Made by a program: the position numbers and the translations under genes | Shown here: positions 8,122 through 16,651 of the stretch, in pieces | Layout of the letters: each line of letters opens with the position of its first letter | Position numbering within the stretch: the stretch's first letter is position 1 | Assembly: GCF_004216715.1 (NCBI RefSeq) | Contig: NZ_SGXG01000001.1 | Location: forward strand, 4,964,501 to 5,028,500 | Direction: 5' to 3' | Length of the DNA: 64,000 bases | Source: Cecembia calidifontis | GTDB lineage: Bacteria > Bacteroidota > Bacteroidia > Cytophagales > Cyclobacteriaceae | The notes under the pieces: generated by a model | Told to the model about the DNA's origin: nothing | The model's input: the letters and a program-made list of their open reading frames with translations, nothing else | Database searches by the model: none

Positions 8122-9615
8122 ATGAAACAACACCAACTCAAAATCTACAATACACTTTCGAGAAAGAAAGAAAATTTTGAACCAATCAACCCGCCTTTTG
8201 TGGGCATGTATGTCTGTGGACCTACGGTGTATGGGGATGCCCATTTAGGTCATGCCAGGCCTGCTGTTACCTTCGACACCGTATACCGCTATTTGAGTCA
8301 TCTTGGTTACAAAGTTAGGTATGTCCGAAATATTACAGATGTGGGGCATTTGACTGGAGATGCAGATGAAGGTGAAGATAAAATTGCTAAAAAGGCCAAA
8401 TTGGAGCAATTGGAACCTATGGAAGTGGCCCAGCAATATACCGACACCTATCATAGGGACATGGAGCGCCTGAACACCATAAAACCGAGCATAGAACCAA
8501 GAGCTACCGGACATATTCCTGAGCAGATTGCATTGGTAAAAGCCATTCTGGATGAAGGATTGGCTTATGAAGTTAACGGTTCAGTTTATTTCGATGTGTT
8601 GAAGTATAATGAAAGAGAAAGATACGGCAAGCTTTCAGGCAGGGTGCTGGAGGAGTTAATCGCGGGAACGCGTGACTTAGACGGGCAAGGGGAAAAAAGA
8701 AACCCTGTTGATTTTGCCCTTTGGAAAAAAGCAGCCCCTGAACACTTGATGAAATGGGATTCCCCTTGGGGTCAGGGCTTCCCCGGTTGGCACCTGGAAT
8801 GTACAGCCATGTCTTCCAAATATTTGGGCAAGCATTTTGATATACACGGAGGTGGAATGGACCTTATGTTCCCCCACCATGAATGTGAAATCGCCCAGGG
8901 AAATGCCTGCAATCACCAAGATCCTGCCAAATATTGGATGCATAACAACATGATTACCATCAATGGGCAAAAGATGGGTAAGTCTTTGGGTAATTTTATA
9001 ACACTCCAAGAATTATTCACTGGCAAGCATCAATTGCTTGAGCAGGCCTATAGCCCTATGACAATCCGTTATTTCATGTTGACGGCACATTACCGGTCGA
9101 CTTTGGATTTCTCTAATGAAGCCCTAAAAGCAGCACAAAAAGGTTATAGAAAAATCATCAATGGGCTAAGGATTGCCAAACATCTAACTTTCGAAGCAGA
9201 TCCAGGCATAAGCTTGGATCAAGAACAGATCAAACAGGTCGAATCCAACATACAAAATGCCTACAAGGCCATGGATGATGATTTCAATACTGCACAAGCT
9301 ATTGGCCATCTGTTTAATCTTTTGAAAAAAATCAATTCCCTCTATACAGGTCAATTAAATCCGGCAGTCTTTGGGGAAGAGGTTTTTCAAAAAATGATAG
9401 GCACATTTGTTGTTTTTGTAGAAAAAATTCTAGGGCTGAAAGATGAAAAACCTGAAAACCAGGAAGCATTGATTGATGTATTGCTCAAAATCTATGCAGA
9501 AGCAAAAACTGCCAGAAATTACCAAAAGGTGGATGAGATAAGGGCTGCACTCAAAGAAATGGGGTATATAGTTAAAGACATGAAAAACAAAATTGACTGG
9601 GCGTATGAAGAATAA
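8122..9615 (+). CDS. cysS: Cysteinyl-tRNA synthetase
   Basis: CysS charges tRNA-Cys. The 497-residue class I synthetase has the zinc ligand Cys32 in YVCGPTVYGD, the HIGH-type motif HLGH (41-44), the second zinc region (GFPGWHLECTAMSS, and HHECEIAQG further on) and the KMSKS-type motif KMGKS (284-288). The C-terminal half contains the DALR-like helical region and ends in an anticodon-binding part. The start ATG 8122 matches family length. Its last 11 bases overlap the following peptidase gene, suggesting co-transcription. Confidence 0.97.
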   Translation: MKQHQLKIYNTLSRKKENFEPINPPFVGMYVCGPTVYGDAHLGHARPAVTFDTVYRYLSHLGYKVRYVRNITDVGHLTGDADEGEDKIAKKAKLEQLEPMEVAQQYTDTYHRDMERLNTIKPSIEPRATGHIPEQIALVKAILDEGLAYEVNGSVYFDVLKYNERERYGKLSGRVLEELIAGTRDLDGQGEKRNPVDFALWKKAAPEHLMKWDSPWGQGFPGWHLECTAMSSKYLGKHFDIHGGGMDLMFPHHECEIAQGNACNHQDPAKYWMHNNMITINGQKMGKSLGNFITLQELFTGKHQLLEQAYSPMTIRYFMLTAHYRSTLDFSNEALKAAQKGYRKIINGLRIAKHLTFEADPGISLDQEQIKQVESNIQNAYKAMDDDFNTAQAIGHLFNLLKKINSLYTGQLNPAVFGEEVFQKMIGTFVVFVEKILGLKDEKPENQEALIDVLLKIYAEAKTARNYQKVDEIRAALKEMGYIVKDMKNKIDWAYEE

Positions 9616-10585
9616 GTATTGGATATTTTCATTGTTATTCCTTATTGTATGGTCATGCAGCGGGGATAAGGTCAATGACTCCTTACAAGAGCCAATTATC
9701 CGCCAGTCAACCCCCGAATTCAATGCTGACTCGGCCTATGTTTTCATTCAAAAACAAGTGGATTTTGGCCCCAGAGTGCCCAATTCTGAAGGCCATAGAA
9801 AAACCAGGGAGTGGTTGATAGAAAAGTTCAAAAGTTATGGACTTGATGTTAAAACCCAGGATTTCCAAGCCAGGACCTATGATAATCTCACCTGGAACCT
9901 CAGCAATATCATTGCTTCGTATAACCCTTCAGCCAAAAAACGGATATTATTAGGAGCCCATTGGGATACAAGAAGAATGGCCGATAAGGATACCGAAAGG
10001 ATCAATGAACCCATTGACGGTGCGAATGACGGGGGATCCGGCGTGGGGGTTTTACTTGAAATTGCAAGAGTCATCACCTCTTCTGAAGAAAAGCTTGACC
10101 TTGGAATTGATTTTATTTTGTTTGACGGTGAGGATGATGGTGAACCAGAATTCAGCAACACTAGGAACAGTTCCCAAATTTGGTGGTGTTTGGGCTCCCA
10201 ACATTGGTCCAAAAACCCTCATCAACCTGGGTACAGTGCTTATTATGGCATCTTAGTGGATCTTGTCGGGGCTAAGGGGGCAAGATTTTACAGAGAAGGA
10301 TACTCTTTGAGATATGCCAAAAACATTGTGAACAAAGTATGGAATTTTGCCTCAGAATTAGGATATTCAGACTTCTTTATTCCCAGAGATGCTCCTGAAA
10401 TAATTGACGATCACGTTTTTGTCAACAGGGATGCCAAAATTCCAATGATCAATATCGTGGAATTTTCTCCGAATTATGGGTTTGGACATTACCACCATAC
10501 CCATGCCGACAATATGGATATCATTGACCGGAGAACTTTGAAAGCTGTTGGACAAACTGTATTGTTCACGCTTTACCAGGAATAA
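9605..10585 (+). CDS. M28-family lipoprotein, glutaminyl-peptide cyclotransferase type
   Basis: This is a zinc-dependent M28-fold enzyme of the glutaminyl cyclase type, which turns N-terminal Gln into pyroglutamate. The start is ATG 9605 (MKNKYWIFSLLFLIVWSCSG), giving 326 residues and a lipoprotein signal with Cys at about residue 18. The metal motifs are present: GAHWDTR, GANDGGSGVG, FDGEDDGE and, near the C-terminus, HYHHTHADNMD. The length and the long WWCLGSQHW loop fit cyclotransferases better than aminopeptidases. It likely sits in the periplasm or outer membrane. The start overlaps the end of cysS by 11 bp. An aminopeptidase role cannot be excluded. Confidence 0.85.
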   Translation: MKNKYWIFSLLFLIVWSCSGDKVNDSLQEPIIRQSTPEFNADSAYVFIQKQVDFGPRVPNSEGHRKTREWLIEKFKSYGLDVKTQDFQARTYDNLTWNLSNIIASYNPSAKKRILLGAHWDTRRMADKDTERINEPIDGANDGGSGVGVLLEIARVITSSEEKLDLGIDFILFDGEDDGEPEFSNTRNSSQIWWCLGSQHWSKNPHQPGYSAYYGILVDLVGAKGARFYREGYSLRYAKNIVNKVWNFASELGYSDFFIPRDAPEIIDDHVFVNRDAKIPMINIVEFSPNYGFGHYHHTHADNMDIIDRRTLKAVGQTVLFTLYQE

Positions 10586-10610
10586 CAACGTTCCCTAAAC
10601 CACTGAAAAG

Positions 10611-11642
10611 ATGAAAAAAGGCCATCAGGTTACAATGAAAGAAATCGCCAAGAAACTTGGCGTTTCTGTATCGACTGTTTCCAGGGCGTTAAAAGATTCA
10701 CCAGAACTACATCCAGACACCAAGAAGAGGATTGTTGAGATGGCCAAAAGCATGAATTATCAGTATAATTTATTGGCCCAAAGTCTCAGGATCAGTAAAA
10801 GTAAGGTTCTGGGTGTTATTGTTCCTGAGCTGACCTCACATTTTTTCTCTAGTAATATTAGTGGCATCCAGGACACTGCCTACAAAAGGGGGTATAACAT
10901 TATGATTTGCCAGTCAAATGAGAGCTATGAACAGGAAAAAGCCAATATCAAAACATTAGTATCCTCTCAAGTAGATGGCCTGTTGATTTCGCTAAGTCGG
11001 GAAACCAAGAATTATGATCATCTGAGGGAATTATATGACAGAGAGATCCCGTTCATCATGTTTGATAGGGTAACTGAGGAAATTCCCGTTTCAAAAGTAA
11101 CTGTAGATGATGCCCATGGTGCTTATATGGCTGTACATCACTTATTGGAACAAGGTTGTAGGAAAATCGCCTACTTTTCAGGCCCTGAAGACCTCTATAT
11201 CAGTAAAAAAAGAAAAGAAGGCTATTTACAAGCTTTGAAAGAATTTGGCATATCCGAAAGTGAAAGTAAGGTTTATATCACAGACCTTACAACAGAGATG
11301 AACCGGAGTGTCACCATGAAAATGTTGGAAGATAAGGATAGGCCAGATGCAATTTTCGCCATGATTGATCCTCTAGCTATTGATATTATGATGGTATTGA
11401 AAGAAAAAGGGATCAAAATACCTGAAGAAATTGCTTTGGCAGGATTCACAAATAATCCCACCTCCGCAGTAATAGAACCTTCCTTGACAACAGTTTCACA
11501 ACCGGGTTATGAAATGGGCCAAATTGCTGCCAATCATTTGCTGGACCAATTGGACGATATAGTGTCCGATGAACCCCAGTCATTTGTATTGCATACAACT
11601 TTGATCCCTAGAAATTCTTCAAAAAAAATTAAATCAAAATAA
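10611..11642 (+). CDS. LacI-family transcriptional regulator
   Basis: The 343-residue protein has the N-terminal LacI helix-turn-helix (TMKEIAKKLGVSVSTVSRAL, about residues 8-27) and hinge helix, then a periplasmic-binding-protein-like effector domain (LGVIVPELTSHFFSSNISGI, PFIMFDRVTEEIP, KIAYFSGPEDLYIS, AGFTNNPTSAVIEPSLTTV). It lies 14 bp upstream of galM and then galK, so it is likely to respond to galactose or a related sugar and to control this locus. Only 25 bp separate it from the preceding peptidase gene, so it may share that transcript. No clear operator was found. Confidence 0.93.
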   Translation: MKKGHQVTMKEIAKKLGVSVSTVSRALKDSPELHPDTKKRIVEMAKSMNYQYNLLAQSLRISKSKVLGVIVPELTSHFFSSNISGIQDTAYKRGYNIMICQSNESYEQEKANIKTLVSSQVDGLLISLSRETKNYDHLRELYDREIPFIMFDRVTEEIPVSKVTVDDAHGAYMAVHHLLEQGCRKIAYFSGPEDLYISKKRKEGYLQALKEFGISESESKVYITDLTTEMNRSVTMKMLEDKDRPDAIFAMIDPLAIDIMMVLKEKGIKIPEEIALAGFTNNPTSAVIEPSLTTVSQPGYEMGQIAANHLLDQLDDIVSDEPQSFVLHTTLIPRNSSKKIKSK

Positions 11643-11656
11643 AATCCATCCCATTT

Positions 11657-12727
11657 ATGACACCGAAACTTGAGTCCAAAAGATTTGGAACCACTCCAGA
11701 TGGGAAAGAAGTGACACTTTTCACTTTGAGTATCCCAAAAAAAATAAAAGTATCGGTCATGGACTATGGAGCCACTTTGACTCATCTTTTCATACCTGAC
11801 CGTGACGGCAAAATGGAGGATGTAGTATTGGGCTTCGATAGTTTTGAGGGATATCTCCAAAAAGATTATCTGGACAATTATTGTTATTTGGGATCAACGA
11901 TAGGTAGAGTTGCCGGAAGATTTACCAACAATCAGTTTTCAATCGATGGAAAAACTTATCACTTACCTTTGAATCAGGGAAATATACACCTCCATGGTGG
12001 AATGCAAGGCTGGGACAAGAAATTGTGGGAGGCAGAACCTTTTGAAACAGAAAACTCCGCAGGAGTAACTTTTTATTATAAAAGTGTCGATGGTGAAGAA
12101 AATTATCCAGGAAACCTGGAAATCTGGGTGACCTATACTTTAGATGAAAGAGGTACTTTAGAAATAAAATACAGGGCAATTACAGACCAAAAAACCATCA
12201 TCAACCCTACCAATCATGCCTATTTTAACCTCAGTGGAGATTTTAGTCAATCCATAGAAGACCATGATTTTTTTGTAGATGCAGATCACTATTTATCTTT
12301 GAACGAAAAGATTCTTCCAACGGGAGAAATCAAGCACGTTGCGGGTTCTCCATTTGATTTCAGGAATTTGACAAATATCTCTAAGGCACTTCACCAAAAA
12401 GACCAACAAATCAAACTTGCAGGAGGTATAGATCATTGTTTTGTACTCAACCAATCCGATGACTGTGCCATTTTGTTCCACAAAAAAAGTGGGCGGAAAT
12501 TGACTTTGTCAACCACAGAACCTGGTTTACAGGTATATACAGGCAATTATCTGAATCAGTCTTTTGTCGGTAAAGGGAATATTCCTTATGGCAAAAACTC
12601 AGCAATTTGTCTGGAAACCCAGCATTTTCCTGACTCTTGCAGCCATGATCATTTCCCAAGTATTCTATTGTTGCCCGGTGAAGTTTTTCAGTCAAGGACT
12701 GTTTTTTCTTTTTCAATAGAGAAATGA
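11657..12727 (+). CDS. galM: Aldose 1-epimerase (galactose mutarotase)
   Basis: GalM interconverts the anomers of galactose, the first step of the Leloir pathway. The 356-residue protein shows VSVMDYGATLTHLFIPD at the N-terminus, GSTIGRVAGRF, LPLNQGNIHLHGG with the catalytic-region His, NPTNHAYFNLSG with the second His, and DHCFVLN. Near the C-terminus the substrate-binding GLQVYTGNYL and a conserved Glu (CLETQHFPDS) are present. The stop overlaps the galK start (ATGA), so the two are translationally coupled. Confidence 0.95.
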   Translation: MTPKLESKRFGTTPDGKEVTLFTLSIPKKIKVSVMDYGATLTHLFIPDRDGKMEDVVLGFDSFEGYLQKDYLDNYCYLGSTIGRVAGRFTNNQFSIDGKTYHLPLNQGNIHLHGGMQGWDKKLWEAEPFETENSAGVTFYYKSVDGEENYPGNLEIWVTYTLDERGTLEIKYRAITDQKTIINPTNHAYFNLSGDFSQSIEDHDFFVDADHYLSLNEKILPTGEIKHVAGSPFDFRNLTNISKALHQKDQQIKLAGGIDHCFVLNQSDDCAILFHKKSGRKLTLSTTEPGLQVYTGNYLNQSFVGKGNIPYGKNSAICLETQHFPDSCSHDHFPSILLLPGEVFQSRTVFSFSIEK

Positions 12728-13872
12728 AAGAAAAGATAATTGAAAATTTCAGGTCAATTTTTGGCCCATCAGAACCATTGATCGTCTACTCGCCTGGAAG
12801 AATCAACCTAATAGGCGAACACACTGATTACAATGAAGGGTATGTAATGCCTGCAGCCATAGACAAAAAAATGTATGTGGGAATTGCAAAGAATGACCTT
12901 TCTCAGGCAAGGATATTCTCTCTTGACTTCAATGAAGAGTTTGCTTTTGACCTTCATTCTTTTGGTCCTAAAAAAGGACATTGGGGCACTTACATCATGG
13001 GAGTTACTGCCCAATTACAGCAAGCAGGTTATCCAGTCAAAGGGTTCGATATGGTTTTTGGGGGAGATATCCCTGTTGGAGCAGGTCTTTCTTCCTCTGC
13101 CGCCCTGGAATGTGCGGTAGGATTTGCTTTAGCTTCACTTTTTGGATTTGATATTCCTAGACTTTCCCTTGTCCACTATGCCCAAAAAGCCGAACATCTC
13201 TTTGCGGGTGTTGAATGTGGCATTATGGATCAATTTGCCTCGGTCATGGGAAAAAAAAACCATGTAATCCGCTTGGATTGTAGGGACTTATCTTATGAAT
13301 ATTTTCCCCTTGATTTAGGAGATTTTCAAATTCTACTAGTGGATACGCAAGTGAAACATTCTCTTGCAGATACAGCATATAACCGTAGAAGACATGAATG
13401 TGCTGAAGTTGTACTGATGGCACAACAAAACTTGGTGGGGGTAAAATCTTTAAGGGATTTGAGGTTAAAGGATCTTGTTGACATCAAAGCTTATGTTGAT
13501 GAAGAAGGTCTAGGAAGAGGAGAATATATCATTGAAGAAAATGAGCGTGTATTAGAAACCTCCAAGGCCCTAAAGGAAGGAAATCTAAAAAAGGTAGGTC
13601 AACTCATGTATGCTTCCCACGAAGGATTAAGTAAAAAATACGGAGTGAGCTGTGTGGAGCTGGATTTTTTAGTAGATCTTACTAAAGCAATGGATTTTGT
13701 CTTAGGCAGTAGAATGATGGGAGGTGGCTTTGGGGGCTGTACCATCAATATCCTGAAAAAAGAAAAATTGGAGGACTTTAAGGAAATTATCACATCCGCA
13801 TATACCGATAAATTTAAAAAATCCCCGAAATTCTACGAAATCAGTTTGGAAGATGGGACTGGAAGACTTTGA
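12724..13872 (+). CDS. galK: Galactokinase
   Basis: GalK phosphorylates galactose at C1 using ATP. The 382-residue GHMP kinase carries the galactokinase signature GRINLIGEHTDYN (25-37), the ATP loop PVGAGLSSSAALE (about 117-129), the catalytic region GVECGIMDQFASVMG and the third motif GSRMMGGGFGGC near the C-terminus. It overlaps galM by four bases. No galT or galE follows here, so the next Leloir enzymes must lie elsewhere. The gene ends 8 bp from the convergent DUF4038 gene, with no obvious terminator between. Confidence 0.96.
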   Translation: MKEKIIENFRSIFGPSEPLIVYSPGRINLIGEHTDYNEGYVMPAAIDKKMYVGIAKNDLSQARIFSLDFNEEFAFDLHSFGPKKGHWGTYIMGVTAQLQQAGYPVKGFDMVFGGDIPVGAGLSSSAALECAVGFALASLFGFDIPRLSLVHYAQKAEHLFAGVECGIMDQFASVMGKKNHVIRLDCRDLSYEYFPLDLGDFQILLVDTQVKHSLADTAYNRRRHECAEVVLMAQQNLVGVKSLRDLRLKDLVDIKAYVDEEGLGRGEYIIEENERVLETSKALKEGNLKKVGQLMYASHEGLSKKYGVSCVELDFLVDLTKAMDFVLGSRMMGGGFGGCTINILKKEKLEDFKEIITSAYTDKFKKSPKFYEISLEDGTGRL

Positions 13873-13879
13873 GTTTTTT

Positions 13880-15244
13880 TCAAAGCTTGCTCACCACCAA
13901 AACCCAATCATTTCCTCTACCGGATGAAGGAGGTTTAACGCTATTGATCCCCCTTCTGATCGGATCACCAGAATATCCAAAAGAAACCCCTGTTCGTGGG
14001 TCAAACCAAAGGGCTTTTAAATCCCCAGAAAGATCCGATAAATTCAGGGTGACGGATTTTCCGGTAGGGAAGTATACCATGACATAGGACCAGGACTCAT
14101 CCCTTGTCGCTATCACAAAATTTTCATCATCTTGTTGTTGCTCCAATACAATATTATAATCTGGTATCCGTGAAAAATAAGCCTCAGAAAGTATCAATTG
14201 TTTCAAGTGCTTCATTTGGTTGGCCATGGGTAAATCCAAAGAGATTTGCCATGGTTTTAAAGGCCCATTAATAGGATCTCTATCTAAGGTATACATCTGC
14301 CAAACAGCATGGCATCCATAAGTCTGACCAGCCGCTCCCGCAAAAACATTCCAGTACATAATCCTTCTGATATCATCTGGATTGCTATAACCAAGCTCTT
14401 TGGCGTTAAAGCAATTGGGGTGCTCTTCGTACAATGGTTCTCCATCTAATGTGGGCTTTATTGGATGAAGATGATAATCATGGGCAATGATCCTGTAGGT
14501 AGGTTGATTGGGACAATGTCCCGTTTGATGCATGTTGAAATCCAACCATTCCTCTTGATGAAACCAAGTGGATGATCCAGCAGGTCTATTGGGTTGTGGA
14601 TGAAAACTCATTAAAATGGGGTTATCTTCTCTCCTTGCCTCCGTAATTCCTTTGGCCATGAAGTTCCAGATTTCTACATCTTTAGATCCTTGCCTTGGAT
14701 TCCTGTCTCCCCCTAAAACCCATACTAGATTTTTTCTATCGGCATACCTTTTTCCAATCCATCTTCCAAATTCATATGCATTGGTTTCATTGAAAATTTC
14801 CGGACCTGAACCCCATGAGTTTTTGTAAAGCTTATCCCCCCAAGTCGGTAATAGGGCTATATGAATTCCTTTCTCTCCGGCAAGATCAATGATTTCATCT
14901 ACATACTTCCAGTAATCTTCATTGAACTGAAATGGATCCAATGCATGAAAGGGCTTATCCCCATTACTGTTAGGGGTATTCAACCCATCTAATTCCGCTA
15001 GAGCTACGGCTTGTACAACATTGAATCCTTGTTTTGCCCTAGTTTCAAGATAGTAAATTGCCTCTTCTTTGGTAGTTCTGTGAAAAAGTTCCCAAGCGGT
15101 ATCCGCCATCCAAAAAAACGGGCTTCCATCTGGATTTTGAAAAAACCTCTTATTTTGTGAAACACGAATAGGTCCTTCTATTTGCCCTACAGAAGTAAAA
15201 GCAATCAAGAAGAAAAAGAAAAAAAACAATGAATACCTGGGCAT
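13880..15244 (-). CDS. DUF4038 glycoside hydrolase (GH140-like), exported
   Basis: The 454-residue protein starts with a signal peptide (MPRYSLFFFFFFLIAFTSVG). It then has the DUF4038 TIM barrel: PFFWMADTAWELFHR, GFNVVQAVALAELDG, the IHIALLPTWGDK strand, WVLGGDRNPR and DGEPLYEEHPN. A C-terminal beta domain (about residues 360-454, ending in FDPRTG) resembles the 'putative collagen-binding' domain often attached to DUF4038. DUF4038 includes GH140 apiosidases, but other activities exist, so the substrate is uncertain. It is downstream of an MFS sugar transporter gene and convergent with galK, suggesting a role in sugar release. The ATG lies directly after a terminator-like hairpin. Confidence 0.85.
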   Translation of the reverse strand: MPRYSLFFFFFFLIAFTSVGQIEGPIRVSQNKRFFQNPDGSPFFWMADTAWELFHRTTKEEAIYYLETRAKQGFNVVQAVALAELDGLNTPNSNGDKPFHALDPFQFNEDYWKYVDEIIDLAGEKGIHIALLPTWGDKLYKNSWGSGPEIFNETNAYEFGRWIGKRYADRKNLVWVLGGDRNPRQGSKDVEIWNFMAKGITEARREDNPILMSFHPQPNRPAGSSTWFHQEEWLDFNMHQTGHCPNQPTYRIIAHDYHLHPIKPTLDGEPLYEEHPNCFNAKELGYSNPDDIRRIMYWNVFAGAAGQTYGCHAVWQMYTLDRDPINGPLKPWQISLDLPMANQMKHLKQLILSEAYFSRIPDYNIVLEQQQDDENFVIATRDESWSYVMVYFPTGKSVTLNLSDLSGDLKALWFDPRTGVSFGYSGDPIRRGINSVKPPSSGRGNDWVLVVSKL

Positions 15245-15249
15245 AAAAG

Positions 15250-15274
15250 AAAAAAGCAGCCCATGCGGGCTGCT
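15250..15274 (-). terminator. Terminator/attenuator between the MFS gene and the DUF4038 gene
   Basis: On the minus strand AGCAGCCC-GCAT-GGGCTGCT is followed by six T. It ends only about six bases before the DUF4038 ATG (15244). Perfect 8-bp stem. Confidence 0.8.
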
Positions 15275-15288
15275 GAATTATTATTTAA

Positions 15289-16494
15289 TCAATGAGGCGC
15301 TACTCCTTCTGCCGGTTTTGCATTCTTTTGCCAAATAAAGAAAATGGCAAACAGAACGATCAATATTCCAGGAAATGAAACCATTTTCAAAAGGGTGTCT
15401 TGACCAGCGGCCAACTCAGTATCGTGAACTAGGCGGGCTGAATCGATCCACTTACCGATAATCGGCTGGAAAATCGCAGTGGAAAACATTCCTACCCCGC
15501 CAATGATAGACATCCCCAAGGCCCCGCTCAAGGGTACCCTTTGGGCAACAGCGCCTACCATTACAGGCCAGAAATAACAAACACCGATTGCAAAGAATAC
15601 CGCAGCCAAATATGCCATAGGTCCGGTGACGGTGCTAAACAAATAAATACCAATTGCGGCAAAAATCGCTCCGCCTAAAAGTACACCAGTTTGTCCTAAT
15701 GTCTTGACAACTGGACCAGCAAAGAACCTTCCTACTGCCATAATACCTGTAGTAAGCGCCAAAATCAACATACCACTTGCTCCACTTTCACTCATCACAA
15801 TATTTACCCATTGCTGTGGTCCGAATTCTGTGATGGCCGTCAATGCCATGCAAATAAACAAGAATATAAAAACCGGAGAGAACATGGCTTTTACATTACT
15901 TGAAAGAGAAGTAACCCCTTCCACAGTTGGTTTCGGGAATGCTTTTCCAAAGAACAGGATAGCATAGGCGATTGTAGGGATCATGATTACCCACATCTGC
16001 GCTTGCCAGCTAAAGGCTGCATCTGTCATGAATTTGGATACTAAAGCACCGATTACTATTCCGCCTGGGAACCACATATGGAACCTGTTCAACATTTTGT
16101 TAAGGGTAAGCCCTGAATACATATCCGCAATCATTGGATTACAGGCGGCTTCGGTACAGCCATTACCAAAACCAATAAACAAAGTTGATATTAACAACAA
16201 GGCATACCCATTTGCATAAATTGTCAAAACAATACCCAAAGTATGGGCGATAAACGCAATCCTCATGATATTTTTGGGACCTACTGTATGGTAAAAGATC
16301 CCGCCCAAGATCATGGATATAGGGAATCCCAAAAACCACATGGAATTGATAAATCCTAATTGTTCCGCGGATAGGCCGAACTCAGCCCCCAATTGAGGAA
16401 GAATACCGGCACGGATGGAAAATGAAAGTGCAGTGGTGATAAGAGCCAGGCAACTTGCATTAAACAAGGCACTCTTATTGATGTTTTCGTTCAT
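15289..16494 (-). CDS. MFS transporter, probable sugar importer
   Basis: The 401-residue protein has about 12 hydrophobic segments. Its N-terminal half shows FNASCLALITTALSFSIRAG and LGFINSMWFLGFPISMILGG, and it contains a GNGCTEAACNPMIADMY segment similar to the GNG...NP motif of FucP/FHS-type sugar permeases. It sits upstream of the DUF4038 glycosidase and next to galM-galK, so import of galactose or of a released monosaccharide is a reasonable guess. The 5' leader contains the paired motif described separately. Confidence 0.8.
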   Translation of the reverse strand: MNENINKSALFNASCLALITTALSFSIRAGILPQLGAEFGLSAEQLGFINSMWFLGFPISMILGGIFYHTVGPKNIMRIAFIAHTLGIVLTIYANGYALLLISTLFIGFGNGCTEAACNPMIADMYSGLTLNKMLNRFHMWFPGGIVIGALVSKFMTDAAFSWQAQMWVIMIPTIAYAILFFGKAFPKPTVEGVTSLSSNVKAMFSPVFIFLFICMALTAITEFGPQQWVNIVMSESGASGMLILALTTGIMAVGRFFAGPVVKTLGQTGVLLGGAIFAAIGIYLFSTVTGPMAYLAAVFFAIGVCYFWPVMVGAVAQRVPLSGALGMSIIGGVGMFSTAIFQPIIGKWIDSARLVHDTELAAGQDTLLKMVSFPGILIVLFAIFFIWQKNAKPAEGVAPH

Positions 16495-16532
16495 TTGAGT
16501 TGGGTTTAAAAGGTTTAAATTGACTTAAACTA
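16495..16532 (-). promoter_or_regulatory. Leader motif ahead of the MFS gene, inverted repeat GTTTAA-N6-TTAAAC
   Basis: GTTTAA (16513-16518) and TTAAAC (16525-16530) form an inverted repeat 19-36 bp before the start codon, with another GTTTAAA at 16504-16510. In the sense direction the leader reads AAACCTTTTAAACCC close to the ATG. A very similar leader precedes the Gfo/Idh gene at 38784-38820. Confidence 0.4.
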
Positions 16533-16651
16533 TAGGATGATTGGTTGAATTGTCCTGAAAATATAAAAAAATATTTGAATTAGTTTTTGCCGTTGATAAA
16601 AATAAACTAAACAAGCTCAATTTCAATATATTATTTCGGATCAAAATCAAT

